Positions 16,521 to 25,643 of a stretch of DNA of 64,000 bases are shown piece after piece. A program made the translations under genes and the position numbers. Under the pieces are notes generated by a model. The model saw only the letters and a list, made by a program, of their open reading frames with translations. It was not told the origin of the DNA and searched no databases. This DNA is from AP-15 sp035503615 (GTDB taxonomy: Bacteria > Pseudomonadota > Alphaproteobacteria > ATCC43930 > CGMCC-115725). Within the stretch, counting starts at the first letter, position 1; every line of letters starts with the position of its first letter. The stretch is from contig DATJTI010000068.1 of assembly GCA_035503615.1 (NCBI GenBank), positions 1-64,000 on the forward strand, in the 5' to 3' direction.

Positions 16521-18545
16521 TTAGCACTGCTCGGCCAATTGGTCCAGCAATTTCTGCGGGTCGGTCACCGGCAGCGAGCAGACCGGCCCGACACAGACAT
16601 AAACCGCGGCTCGGCCATCGACCCGCCCCTTGCCATGCGCCGGGTGGGAAGGTGCCAAGTCATGGCCGGGCGGGACCGGAACAACCATCCGGTTCGGCAA
16701 CGAGACGCCATAGATGGCACGGCGCAGCGCCTTGGTCGACGGGTCGTCGGGCGCACCGACGATCACGATCTCGACCGGCTCGGCCAGCAATTCGGCATTG
16801 TTCAGGAGCGTCGCGAGCGGGAAGAAGTTGCGCCCGAGCTCGCCCGAGAATGCCTCGACGACAGCTTCCGCGCGCCGGCGATAGCTTTCCTCGCCGGTCA
16901 GGATCGCAAGCCGCGTCAGCACCCCGACAAGGGTGCCGTTGCCGGCGGGGGTCGCGGCGTCGGCGGCGGTCCGGGTGCGGGCGATCAGCGCCGGAGTGTC
17001 GTCGGCCGAAAAGAAATAGCCGCCCTCGGCGGGGTCGAGGTAGTGGCGAGCGAGGATCTCGACCCAGCGCCGGGTCTGATCGAGGAGCCCGACGGCACCG
17101 GTTGCTTCGTAAAGCGACAGCGCGGCGCGGCACAGATTGGCATAGTCATCGAGGTTCGCTGGGTGCCGCGCACGCCCGTCGCGCCAGCTGTGCCGCAGGC
17201 GGCCGTCATCGTCGGTCATCCGCGCAGTGATAAAATCGAAGGCGGCCTGTGCGGTCTCGAGCCAATCGGGCCGGTCGAAAACGAGGCCGGCATCGGCCAT
17301 CGCTGCAATCATCAGCCCGTTCCAGTCGGCCAGCACCTTGTCGTCCCAGCCGGGCCGAACCCGAATTGCCCGCGCCTGCAACAACAGCTTACGGCATTCG
17401 GCCAGCTCGTGTTCGGTCTGCGCATCGGTCAAGGCGGGCGAATTCAGCCGGTTGAGGATCGTGTGCCCTTCCCAATTGCCGCCGGGGGTCACGTCGTAGA
17501 CGCGCTTGAACAGCGCCGCGCGCGGGCCGAGCAGCGCGTCGATTTCGGCCTCGCTCCAGACATAGAATTTACCCTCCTCATGCTCGCTGTCGGCGTCGAG
17601 GCTGCTGGCAAAGCCGCCGTCGGGGGCTCGCATCTCGTGGATGACCCAGCCGATCGTTTCCTCGATCCGCTGGCGATAGAGCGGATTGCGGGTTTCCGGC
17701 CAGACCAGGGTCAACAGATCGACGAGTTCGGCATTGTCGTACAGCATCTTCTCGAAATGCGGCACCAGCCAGCGGGCATCGGTCGAATAGCGGGCAAAGC
17801 CGCCGCCGAGATGATCGTAGATGCCGCCCTGGCACATCGCGTCGAGCGCCTTCGTCACGGCATCGCGATAAGCGGTCTGGCGCGTTCGCTTCCAGGCGCG
17901 CCACAGGAGTTCGAGGATGCCGCATTGCGGAAATTTGGGTGCGCTGCCGATGCCGCCATGGAGCTGGTCGGTTTCGCGCAGCAGCCGCTCGGCGATCGGA
18001 TCGAGCTGCGGGCGCAGGATCGCTCCGCCCGGCTGCGGCTTGCCGAGTTGCTGCAACGCCTGGCGCAGTGCGGCGACGTTCTTGGCGACATCGTCGCGCT
18101 TGGTCACATAGGCCGCGGCGATGGCTTCGAGCACCTGGGGAAAACCGGGGCGACCCCAACGCGGCTCGGGCGGGAAATAGGTGCCGCCCCAGAACGGCTC
18201 GCCCTCGGGAGTGAGGAACATGGTTAACGGCCAACCGCCCTGCTCGCCCATCAATGAGAGCGCGTGCTGGTAGATCTGGTCGATCTCGGGCCGCTCTTCG
18301 CGATCGACCTTGATGTTGACGAAGAGCCGGTTCATGACCGCTGCGATCGCGGGATTGTCGAAGCTCTCCCGCGCCATCACGTGGCACCAATGGCAGGCGG
18401 CGTAGCCGACCGATAAGAGGATCGGCTTGCCGGCCGCCTTGGCGGCGGCGAGCGTTGCCTCGCTCCAGGCTTGCCAATGCACCGGGTTGTCGCGGTGCTG
18501 CAGCAGATAGGGGCTGGTTTCCTCGGCGAGGCGGTTGCGGTCCAT
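16521..18545 (-). CDS. Thioredoxin-domain protein of the YyaL/SSP411 (DUF255) family
   Basis: This 674-residue protein starts with a thioredoxin-like domain (NRLAEETSPYLLQHRDNPVHWQAWSEATLAAAKAAGKPILLSVGYAACHWCHVM, with CHWC at the active site). A long alpha/alpha-barrel part resembling GlcNAc epimerases and glycosidases follows (VPHFEKMLYDNAEL). The family is conserved from bacteria to animals (spermatogenesis-associated protein 20), and its biochemical role is not established. I chose the ATG at 18545 because the family begins about there; another lies at 18557. Confidence 0.9.
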   Translation of the reverse strand: MDRNRLAEETSPYLLQHRDNPVHWQAWSEATLAAAKAAGKPILLSVGYAACHWCHVMARESFDNPAIAAVMNRLFVNIKVDREERPEIDQIYQHALSLMGEQGGWPLTMFLTPEGEPFWGGTYFPPEPRWGRPGFPQVLEAIAAAYVTKRDDVAKNVAALRQALQQLGKPQPGGAILRPQLDPIAERLLRETDQLHGGIGSAPKFPQCGILELLWRAWKRTRQTAYRDAVTKALDAMCQGGIYDHLGGGFARYSTDARWLVPHFEKMLYDNAELVDLLTLVWPETRNPLYRQRIEETIGWVIHEMRAPDGGFASSLDADSEHEEGKFYVWSEAEIDALLGPRAALFKRVYDVTPGGNWEGHTILNRLNSPALTDAQTEHELAECRKLLLQARAIRVRPGWDDKVLADWNGLMIAAMADAGLVFDRPDWLETAQAAFDFITARMTDDDGRLRHSWRDGRARHPANLDDYANLCRAALSLYEATGAVGLLDQTRRWVEILARHYLDPAEGGYFFSADDTPALIARTRTAADAATPAGNGTLVGVLTRLAILTGEESYRRRAEAVVEAFSGELGRNFFPLATLLNNAELLAEPVEIVIVGAPDDPSTKALRRAIYGVSLPNRMVVPVPPGHDLAPSHPAHGKGRVDGRAAVYVCVGPVCSLPVTDPQKLLDQLAEQC

Positions 18546-18692
18546 CGCTTCTCCCATGCCGGTAATGCCATCGGCCCGGGCAGCGGATGCATTGCCCTCT
18601 GTGGCACGACGGGTTAGGCTCGGCATCTTACTGCGACAACGGCGGTCTGCGTCATCCGCTCCCGTCGTCCTGCCAACCTTGGAGAAACGTCA

Positions 18693-19064
18693 ATGGCAGA
18701 TGCACCCGGCGATCCGGCGCTGTTTTATTCGCGGCACATCTTCATGTGCACCAATGTGCGGCCGGACGGCCATCCCCGCGGTTGCTGCAACGGTCGCGCT
18801 GCGGCCGCCGGGGGCGTCGACAAGCTGCGCGCCTATATGCGCGAAAAGGCGCGGGCCGCCGGGGTCGAGAACATTCGCCCGAACGCCGCCGGCTGTCTCG
18901 ATCGCTGCGAGCTCGGCCCGAACATGGTGATCTATCCCGAGGGGGTATGGTACCATTATGAAACCACCGAGGACATCGACGAGATCGTGCAGAAGCATCT
19001 GGTCGAAGGCGGCCGGGTTGAGCGGCTGATGCTGCACCCCGAGCAGAAGCCGCCTGCCCACTGA
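18693..19064 (+). CDS. Thioredoxin-fold [2Fe-2S] ferredoxin
   Basis: This 123-residue electron carrier is of the NuoE-like thioredoxin-fold type. Candidate ligands are Cys19, Cys31 or Cys32, Cys68 and Cys72 (FMCTNVRPDGHPRGCC, then AGCLDRCELGPNMVIYPEGVWY). The spacing fits this ferredoxin class. A partner cannot be named from context. The stop codon TGA overlaps the proposed CTG start of mnmE, which makes translational coupling likely. Confidence 0.9.
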   Translation: MADAPGDPALFYSRHIFMCTNVRPDGHPRGCCNGRAAAAGGVDKLRAYMREKARAAGVENIRPNAAGCLDRCELGPNMVIYPEGVWYHYETTEDIDEIVQKHLVEGGRVERLMLHPEQKPPAH

Positions 19065-20578
19065 TCTCTGCGGCGGCGACCCCCGACACGATCTTTGCCC
19101 CGGCGACGGCGGCGGGGCGTGCGGCCGTCGCGATCCTGCGCCTTTCCGGACCTGCTGCCGGGCAGGCGGTGACAGCTCTCGCCGGCGGGTTGCCGCCGCC
19201 CCGCGCGGCATGGCGGCGCCGGCTGGTCGATCCGGCGACCGGCGAAGCGCTTGACGACGCGCTGGTGTTGTGGTTCCCGGCCCCGGCGAGCCTGACCGGT
19301 GAGGATGTCGCCGAATTTCAGCTGCATGGCAGCCGCGCCGTGCTCGCTGCCGTCGTTGCGGCGCTGCGCCGGCTCGGTCTGCGCTTGGCCGAGCCCGGCG
19401 AGTTCAGCCGCCGCGCCTTTCTCAACGGCAAGCTCGACCTGACCCAGGCCGAGGCGATCGCCGATCTCGCGACGGCCGAGACCGAAGCGCAGCGGCGCCA
19501 GGCGCTGCGTCAGCTCGATGGTGCGCTGGGCGAGCTCTATCACAGCTGGGCGCGACGGCTCGCCCTCGCCCTCGCCCATCTCGAAGCGGCAATCGATTTT
19601 CCCGATGAGGATCTGCCGCGCGAAATCGAGGCCGGCATCACCGCCGAGATTGCGGCACTCGGCGGCGAGATCGCGTGCCATCTTGCCGATGGTCATCGCG
19701 GCGAAAGGCTGCGCGACGGCATCGCGGTTGCGATCATCGGCCCGCCCAACGCCGGAAAATCGAGCCTCTTGAACCGGATCGCCGGGCGCGAGGCGGCGAT
19801 CACCTCGCCTTATGCCGGCACCACCCGCGACATCGTCGAGGTGGCGATCGATCTCGCCGGCTATCCGGTCGTGCTCGCCGATACCGCCGGGTTGCGCGAC
19901 AGCAGCAACCCGGTCGAGCAGGAGGGGTTGCGCCGCGCCCGCGCCCGCGCCGCGATGGCCGAAATCCGCCTTTTCGTCTTCGACGCCCGCAACCCGGCCG
20001 AAGCCGCCGGCGCCGCCGCCTGGCTCGGCCCCGACACAATCCTCGTCGCCAACAAGATCGACCTCCTGCCCGACAAGCCTCCATGCGCTGTTTCTCAGCC
20101 TGCGGGAAAGCACTTCCAAACCGCCATGCCCGGACTTGATCCGGGTATTAGCGCGCCCGAGACGAGGGATGCGCATCAGGAGGGGGGCGTGGATGCCCAG
20201 GACGGGCCCGGCCATGACGGCAGTCGGCCGGCCGGTCCTTTGGCACCGGTGCCGGCGCTTCCGGATCAAGCGCTTCCGGGTCGAGCGCTTGCGGTCTCGG
20301 CGCTGACCGGCGAAGGGCTCGACGCATTGCTGGGGATGCTCGGCGAGCGGATTGCCGCGAACTACCGGGTCGAGGCGCCGGTGCTGACCCGTGCCCGCCA
20401 CCGCGAAGCGCTCGAAGACGCCGCCGCCGCCCTCGCCCGCGCCGCCGCCGCCGCTCTGCCCGAGCTGCGCGCCGAGGACCTGCGCCTCGCCTGGCGCAGG
20501 CTTGGCCGGATCACCGGCAGCGTCGATGTCGAAGACCTGCTTGACATCATCTTCCGCGACTTCTGCCTCGGGAAATGA
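19061..20578 (+). CDS. mnmE: tRNA modification GTPase MnmE, with an atypical start and a G-domain insert
   Basis: MnmE acts with MnmG to make the 5-carboxymethylaminomethyl group on tRNA U34. The N-terminus DTIFAPATAAGRAAVAILRLSGPAAGQAV is clear from about residue 9, but no ATG, GTG or TTG lies between the in-frame stop at 19019 and that point. CTG at 19061 is the only near-cognate codon, and it overlaps the ferredoxin stop. G motifs are GPPNAGKSS (227-235), GTTRDI, DTAGLR and NKID (331-334). About 60-70 extra residues (338-408) separate NKID from the SALTGEG block. The end FCLGK keeps the conserved Cys. The 505-residue length exceeds the usual 440-455. The fold is otherwise intact, so function is likely. 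Confidence 0.93.
   Translation: MISAAATPDTIFAPATAAGRAAVAILRLSGPAAGQAVTALAGGLPPPRAAWRRRLVDPATGEALDDALVLWFPAPASLTGEDVAEFQLHGSRAVLAAVVAALRRLGLRLAEPGEFSRRAFLNGKLDLTQAEAIADLATAETEAQRRQALRQLDGALGELYHSWARRLALALAHLEAAIDFPDEDLPREIEAGITAEIAALGGEIACHLADGHRGERLRDGIAVAIIGPPNAGKSSLLNRIAGREAAITSPYAGTTRDIVEVAIDLAGYPVVLADTAGLRDSSNPVEQEGLRRARARAAMAEIRLFVFDARNPAEAAGAAAWLGPDTILVANKIDLLPDKPPCAVSQPAGKHFQTAMPGLDPGISAPETRDAHQEGGVDAQDGPGHDGSRPAGPLAPVPALPDQALPGRALAVSALTGEGLDALLGMLGERIAANYRVEAPVLTRARHREALEDAAAALARAAAAALPELRAEDLRLAWRRLGRITGSVDVEDLLDIIFRDFCLGK
20121..20220. repeat. Palindromic interspersed-type repeat inside mnmE
   Basis: The left arm (20121-20148, CCGCCATGCCCGG...) and right arm (20188-20220, ...GGCCCGGCCATGACGG) are imperfect reverse complements. 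Translated, they read AMPGLDPGIS forward and MAGPVLGIHAPLL on the opposite strand, which resemble the short dispersed palindromes common in alphaproteobacterial genomes. The element sits in frame between the G4 and G5 parts of the MnmE GTPase domain. No second full copy is seen in this window. Confidence 0.7.
20255..20299 (+). repeat. 15-bp tandem repeat inside mnmE
   Basis: Units GCGCTTCCGGATCAA (20255-20269) and GCGCTTCCGGGTCGA (20270-20284) are followed by a diverged third copy beginning GCGCTTGCGG (20285-20299). They encode ALPDQ-ALPGR-ALAVS, immediately before the conserved SALTGEG block. Confidence 0.75.
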
Positions 20579-20828
20579 CTGCACTGGGACCGTAACCAGA
20601 GTCGGCGCTCTTTATCCGGGATTTCGCCGGGAGCCTTAAAAGTGCTGGTCGTGCCGTTTCGACTGCGCTAAATCTTGCAGGAAGGAAGTATTGGGGTGAT
20701 ATATCTTTAACGATTGTTCCAATTTGCTGGGCACGATAAATATTAGCGTTGCAGCCGCCTGAATTCTTGCGACTGTAGTTCGGAGGTTTCATGTAAAACG
20801 TCGGTGTCTGTTCCGCCGGCAGGGCACG

Positions 20829-22067
20829 TCAGGGGCTCTCGGGCTTGACGTCGAGAAAGCGGCTCAAGAGCCAGTCGCCATCGATCTTCTCCTCGGTCAA
20901 GGCCATGACCAGCGCCTCGCTGCCAAAGACCGGGGCCGCGAGGATCATGTCGGGGTGAACCCGGCGGACCCGTTCGAGATTCTTGCGCGAGCTGACAGCG
21001 GCGACCTTTTTCGCATCCGAGCCGAGCTCACGCGCCGCTAGCACGACAAAGGCGTTTTCCGAATCGTCGTCGGACAGCGCCAGGATCGCCTGCGCATGCG
21101 CACCGCCGGCCGCGCGCAGGGTTTCGAGCTCGGTCGGATCGCCGACCATCACCTCGGCATCGCCAAAGCTCGCATCGTCAGCCTCGGCGATGATGACGAC
21201 CGGCTTGCCGCGCTGGCGCAGTTCGCGCGCTGCATTGCGCGCCAGCGCGCCGTCGCCGGTGATGATGAAATGATCGACGCGCCGCATCTTTTCTCTCCGT
21301 GGTCCCAAAGTTCGGCTGATCCGGCTCTGCACCACCGGCCCGATCGCCGCGGTCAGCGCCGTTGCAAATACGGTCAGGCCGAGCGCGATCAAGGATATGA
21401 CAAAGAGCCGCGCCTCGTTGCTTTTCGGCACGATGTCGCCGTAGCCGACTGTCGACATCGTCACGACGGTGAAATAGAACGCGGTCGGCAGGTTCGTGAT
21501 CGCCGGGGAAAAGCCGGTGCCGAGCAACAGCGCGCCGAGCACACCATAGACGACGAGGATCAGCACCGAGGCCACCGCAAACAGGCTGCTCGCGGCGAGC
21601 GACGAGCGGTCGAACCGGCCGCGGGCCGCGACCAACGCGCCCAGCAGCACAACAATGTAGATGATCTGGCCGGTAATGATCCGCTCGGACGCCGCATGGA
21701 CGGCCAGGAGCAGCTGCGCCACGGTCATCGCGATCGCCGACAGCCAGGCGATGCGCGAGCGGGCGAGCAACCCCAAAGCGATCACGATCTGCAGCACCCC
21801 GACGATCGCCTCCGGCACGCCGGAGAGGATCAGCGGCGGGATGTGTCCCGAAAGCGGGTGCAGCGCCTGCTGCAATTTGGCGAGGTCGAGGTGGAGATAC
21901 TGTGCCGCGTAGCGGCGCAAGGTCGGCATCAGGGCGAAGGTTCCAGCACCGCCGACCGCCAGCGCCAGCGGGACATGCGGAAACCACAGATCGGCGCGCA
22001 GCCGGCGATACCAGCGCGCGGAAAAGCGCCGGGTGCTGTTGCCGATCATCGCGCGACGTTCCGACAT
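20829..22067 (-). CDS. kch: Voltage-gated potassium channel Kch-type protein with RCK/TrkA-N domain
   Basis: This 412-residue inner-membrane channel has several hydrophobic helices in residues about 25-200 and then the pore helix and selectivity filter TMSTVGYGDI. The following C-terminal NAD-binding RCK domain starts DHFIITGDGALARNAARELRQRGKPVVII. It ends around FGSEALVMALTEEKIDGDWLLSRFLDVK. The set of N-terminal helices plus filter plus RCK matches Kch. It converges on mnmE across a 250-base AT-richer gap (20579-20828) with no recognised gene, and is divergent from mnmG. Confidence 0.9.
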   Translation of the reverse strand: MSERRAMIGNSTRRFSARWYRRLRADLWFPHVPLALAVGGAGTFALMPTLRRYAAQYLHLDLAKLQQALHPLSGHIPPLILSGVPEAIVGVLQIVIALGLLARSRIAWLSAIAMTVAQLLLAVHAASERIITGQIIYIVVLLGALVAARGRFDRSSLAASSLFAVASVLILVVYGVLGALLLGTGFSPAITNLPTAFYFTVVTMSTVGYGDIVPKSNEARLFVISLIALGLTVFATALTAAIGPVVQSRISRTLGPRREKMRRVDHFIITGDGALARNAARELRQRGKPVVIIAEADDASFGDAEVMVGDPTELETLRAAGGAHAQAILALSDDDSENAFVVLAARELGSDAKKVAAVSSRKNLERVRRVHPDMILAAPVFGSEALVMALTEEKIDGDWLLSRFLDVKPESP

Positions 22068-22329
22068 CCGGCTGCCGTCTCCCGATCCGACTATCCGCGG
22101 CGGGCCAGGGTCAGCGCCGCCGATAACCAGCGTCGGTCGGCGGAATGTCGGGCGCGCATCGGCACAATTCCTGCTCCCTGCAGTGTCGCACTCACGTCAA
22201 CATCGGACAGCATGCTTGCCCGCCGCGCGAAGCGAACGGTCGATGACACGCTGCCGATCCCCGTGGGATAACGCTTCGATTACGGCAAATCTCGACATCA
22301 ACCCCGCGTTTTTCTAGATTTCAGGAGCG

Positions 22330-24195
22330 ATGAGCGACAGTTTTGCAAAATACGATGTCGTCGTGATCGGCGGCGGGCATGCCGGATGCGAGGCGGCAGC
22401 GGCGGCGGCGCGGGTCGGCGCGCGCACGCTGCTCCTGACGCACCGGTGCGCGACGATCGGCGAGATGTCGTGCAACCCGGCGATCGGCGGGCTCGGCAAG
22501 GGCCATCTGGTGCGCGAGATCGATGCGCTCGACGGCATCATGGCGCGGGCGATCGACTTGGCCGGCATCCAATTCCGCATGCTGAACCGCAGTAAGGGGC
22601 CGGCAGTGCGCGGGCCACGCGCGCAGGCCGACCGCAAGCTCTACCGCAAGGCAATCGCGCGGCTGCTGGCGGAGACCGCCAATCTCGACATCCTCGAGGC
22701 GGCAGCGGAGGACCTGCTGCTCGATCGCGACAGTCGGGTCGCGGGGGTCGTGCTCGGCGACGGCCGGAAGATCGCCGCGCCACGCGTCGTGCTGACCACC
22801 GGCACGTTTCTCAACGGCCTCATCCATCTCGGCGACGAGAAAATCCCGGCCGGCCGGATCGGCGAGGCCCCATCGCGCGGGCTGGCGCTAAGCCTGGCGC
22901 GGGCCGGCTTTGCGCTCGGGCGCTTGAAGACCGGCACCCCGCCGCGGCTCGACGGCAGGACGATCGACCGGGCCGGGCTCGACCTCCAGCCGGGCGACGA
23001 TCCGCCGCCGCCCTTCTCGTTCATGACCGTGCAGATCACCACACCGCAGGTACCGTGCCACATCACCGCGACGACCCCGGCGACGCACGCGCTGATCCGC
23101 GCCAATCTCGGCCGCTCGCCGCTCTATTCGGGCGAGATCACCGGGGTGGGCCCGCGCTATTGCCCGTCGATCGAGGACAAGGTGGTGCGTTTTGCCGAGC
23201 GCGAACGGCACCAGATTTTCCTCGAGCCGGAGGGGCTCGACGACGACACGGTCTATCCGAACGGCATCTCGACCTCGCTGCCGCGCGAGGTGCAGCAGGC
23301 GATGCTGCGCACGATCCCCGGGCTCGAGCGCGCGGTGATGCGGCGGCCGGGCTACGCGATCGAATATGATTTTGTCGATCCGCGCGAGCTCGACCCGAGC
23401 CTCGAAACCCGGCATGTGCCCGGGCTCTATCTCGCCGGCCAGATCAACGGCACGACCGGCTACGAGGAGGCGGCGGCGCAGGGTCTCGTCGCCGGGCTCA
23501 ACGCCGCCCGCGCTGCTTCCGGCGCAGACCCGGCGGTGCTCGATCGCGCCGATGCCTATATCGGCGTCCTGATCGACGATCTCGTCACCCGCGGCGTCAG
23601 CGAGCCCTATCGCATGTTTACCTCGCGCGCCGAATACCGGTTGACCCTGCGCGCCGACAATGCCGACCAGCGGCTGACCCCGCTCGGGCAGCGCTTGGGC
23701 TGCGTCGGCAATGGGCGTGCCGCGCATTTCGCGGCGAAGGAAACGGCACTCGCGGCGGCGCGGGCCCGTCTCGCCGAACTGCGCCTTACCCCGTCCGCGC
23801 TGCGGCGTCACGCGATCGCAGTCAACGATGATGGTGTGATCCGCAGCGCCGCCGAGATTCTCGCCTATCCAGGGATCGATGTGGCACGGCTGGCGGCAAT
23901 CTGGCCCGAGCTTGGCGGGCTCGCACCCGAGATCGCCGAGCAGGTCGAGATCGACGCCCGCTATGCCGGCTATCTCGACCGCCAAGAGCGTGACATCGCC
24001 GCGTTCCGCCGCGACGAGGCATTGCTGCTGCCGCCGGCTCTCGACTATGCGACGATCGGCGGCCTGTCGCGGGAAATTCGCGACAAGCTCGCCGCGGCGC
24101 AGCCGGCGACCCTTGGTGCCGCGGCACGGATCTCGGGGGTGACACCGGCGGCACTGTTGGCACTCTTGAAGTATGTACGACGCCGCGCGGCGTGA
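22330..24195 (+). CDS. mnmG: tRNA uridine-5-carboxymethylaminomethyl(34) synthesis enzyme MnmG
   Basis: This is the FAD-dependent partner of MnmE. The dinucleotide-binding motif VVIGGGHAGCEAAAAAARVGARTLLLT is at residues 10-36. CNPAIGGLGKGHLVREIDALDG and GPRYCPSIEDKVVRFAERERHQIFLEPEG are family signatures. The 621-residue length is complete. AGGAG precedes the ATG. Its end overlaps the rsmG start by 23 bases. mnmE is upstream on the same strand but separated by the oppositely oriented kch gene. Confidence 0.97.
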   Translation: MSDSFAKYDVVVIGGGHAGCEAAAAAARVGARTLLLTHRCATIGEMSCNPAIGGLGKGHLVREIDALDGIMARAIDLAGIQFRMLNRSKGPAVRGPRAQADRKLYRKAIARLLAETANLDILEAAAEDLLLDRDSRVAGVVLGDGRKIAAPRVVLTTGTFLNGLIHLGDEKIPAGRIGEAPSRGLALSLARAGFALGRLKTGTPPRLDGRTIDRAGLDLQPGDDPPPPFSFMTVQITTPQVPCHITATTPATHALIRANLGRSPLYSGEITGVGPRYCPSIEDKVVRFAERERHQIFLEPEGLDDDTVYPNGISTSLPREVQQAMLRTIPGLERAVMRRPGYAIEYDFVDPRELDPSLETRHVPGLYLAGQINGTTGYEEAAAQGLVAGLNAARAASGADPAVLDRADAYIGVLIDDLVTRGVSEPYRMFTSRAEYRLTLRADNADQRLTPLGQRLGCVGNGRAAHFAAKETALAAARARLAELRLTPSALRRHAIAVNDDGVIRSAAEILAYPGIDVARLAAIWPELGGLAPEIAEQVEIDARYAGYLDRQERDIAAFRRDEALLLPPALDYATIGGLSREIRDKLAAAQPATLGAAARISGVTPAALLALLKYVRRRAA

Positions 24196-24820
24196 GCCGC
24201 CGCTCGATGCCGAGGGGTTTGCCGGCCTCGTTGCGGTTTCACGTGAAACACTGGCCCGGCTCGAAGCCTATGCCGAGCTTTTGACCCGATGGTCGGCCCG
24301 CATCAATCTCGTCGGCCGCGAGACGCTCGCCGATGTGTGGAGGCGCCATTTTCTCGATTCGGCGCAGCTTCGCGCGCTGGTCCCGCAAGGCGCGCGGAGC
24401 CTCATCGATCTCGGCAGCGGCGCCGGCTTTCCAGGGCTCGTGTTGGCGATCCTCGGGGTGCCGGGGGTCGAACTGGTCGAAGGCGATTCGCGCAAGGCCG
24501 CGTTTCTGCGCGAGGCGGCGCGGGTGACCGGGACGGCGGTGACGATCCGCGCCTGCCGGAGTGCTGCGGTGCCGCCGCATGCCGTCGATGTCATCACCGC
24601 GCGGGCGCTGGCCCCGCTCGACCGGCTCCTCGACCTTGCCGTGCCGTTTCTCGGGCCGGATAGCTGCGTGCTGCTGCCAAAGGGCGAGCATGTCGAGCAG
24701 GAATTGACCGTGGCGCGTCAACGCTGGAGAATGGTCGCGTCACGTCATCAAAGCGTCGCTGATCCGCGGGGGGTGGTTCTGCGTCTGCACCGGGTGTTCC
24801 GTGGGCCCGATCACGGCTGA
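24173..24820 (+). CDS. rsmG: 16S rRNA (guanine(527)-N(7))-methyltransferase
   Basis: RsmG methylates G527 of 16S rRNA; loss gives low-level streptomycin resistance in many bacteria. SAM-binding motif LIDLGSGAGFPGLVLAI lies near residue 79, and TRWSARINLVGRE precedes it. Length is 215 residues. The 5' part encodes VSRET, which is the translation of a parS site embedded in the gene. It overlaps mnmG upstream and parA (GTG at 24801) downstream, forming one operon. Confidence 0.95.
   Translation: MYDAARREPPLDAEGFAGLVAVSRETLARLEAYAELLTRWSARINLVGRETLADVWRRHFLDSAQLRALVPQGARSLIDLGSGAGFPGLVLAILGVPGVELVEGDSRKAAFLREAARVTGTAVTIRACRSAAVPPHAVDVITARALAPLDRLLDLAVPFLGPDSCVLLPKGEHVEQELTVARQRWRMVASRHQSVADPRGVVLRLHRVFRGPDHG
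24235..24250. promoter_or_regulatory. parS: parS centromere site bound by ParB
   Basis: A perfect 14-bp palindrome GTTTCACGTGAAAC spans 24236-24249. The 16-mer GGTTTCACGTGAAACA differs from the consensus TGTTTCACGTGAAACA at one outer base. Being inside rsmG, directly upstream of parAB, is the classical place for this site. Confidence 0.9.
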
Positions 24821-25643
24821 GGCGACCCCGGAGCGGGCGCCGGCGGCGCGCGGCCGCGTCGTTGCCATTGCCAATCAGAAGGGCGGGGTCGGCAAGACCA
24901 CGACGGCGATCAATCTCGGGACCGCACTCGCCGCCGAAGGGCACCGCGTCCTCTTGATCGATCTCGACCCGCAGGGAAACGCCAGCACCGGCTTTGGCAT
25001 CGCCCGCAATGCGCGCCGGGCGACCAGCTACGAGTTGATCCTCGGCGAAGCCCTCCTGCCGGACGCGATCGTGGCAACCGCGGTGCCGCGCTTGTCGCTG
25101 ATCGCCGGGTGCGAGGATCTGAGCGGTGCCGAGGTCGAATTGATGAGCCGTGAACGACGCGAGTTCCAGCTGGCCGAGGCGCTGCGCAACGGGCTGCGCG
25201 ATTGGGACGAGATCCTGATCGACTGCCCGCCGTCGCTCAGCCTTCTGACAATCAATGCGCTGGTCGCGGCCGATGCGGCGCTGGTGCCGATGCAGTGCGA
25301 GTTCTACGCGCTCGAAGGCCTGAGCCAGCTGATGCGCACGATCGAGCGGGTGAGGCGGGCGCTCAACCCGCGCCTCGAATTGCAGGGGGTCGTGCTGACA
25401 ATGTACGACAGCCGCAACAATCTGAGCGAATCGGTGGCGCTCGACGTGCGCGAGCATTTCGGCAGCAAGGTGTTCGACACGGTCATCCCGCGCAATGTGC
25501 GGGTCTCCGAGGCGCCGTCGCACGGCCAGCCGGTGTTGCTCTACGATCATCGCTGCGCCGGAGCGCAGGCCTATGTGGCGCTCGCCGCCGAATTGATCCG
25601 CCGGACTGGGCCGGCTTTTGCGCCGGCCGGCGTATTGCGATGA
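24801..25643 (+). CDS. parA: Chromosome partitioning ATPase ParA
   Basis: This Walker-type ATPase moves ParB-parS complexes. The deviant Walker A IANQKGGVGKTTTAINLG lies near residue 22. Also visible are LLIDLDPQGNASTGFG and the Walker B-like DEILIDCPPSLSLLTINAL. The start is GTG at 24801, overlapping rsmG; the protein has 280 residues. The stop overlaps the parB start as ATGA. The absence of an N-terminal helix-turn-helix marks it as chromosomal type (Soj). Confidence 0.97.
   Translation: MGPITAEATPERAPAARGRVVAIANQKGGVGKTTTAINLGTALAAEGHRVLLIDLDPQGNASTGFGIARNARRATSYELILGEALLPDAIVATAVPRLSLIAGCEDLSGAEVELMSRERREFQLAEALRNGLRDWDEILIDCPPSLSLLTINALVAADAALVPMQCEFYALEGLSQLMRTIERVRRALNPRLELQGVVLTMYDSRNNLSESVALDVREHFGSKVFDTVIPRNVRVSEAPSHGQPVLLYDHRCAGAQAYVALAAELIRRTGPAFAPAGVLR

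Noticed and set aside
16505..16540. ATTAGCACTGC near the YyaL gene as a CIRCE half-site
   Set aside because: No inverted partner at the required spacing and no heat-shock gene there.
22068..22329. kch-mnmG gap as oriC (as beside mnmG in E. coli)
   Set aside because: No box cluster; only a single GTGGGATAA-like word. The hemE gap is a better fit for this group, though not proven.
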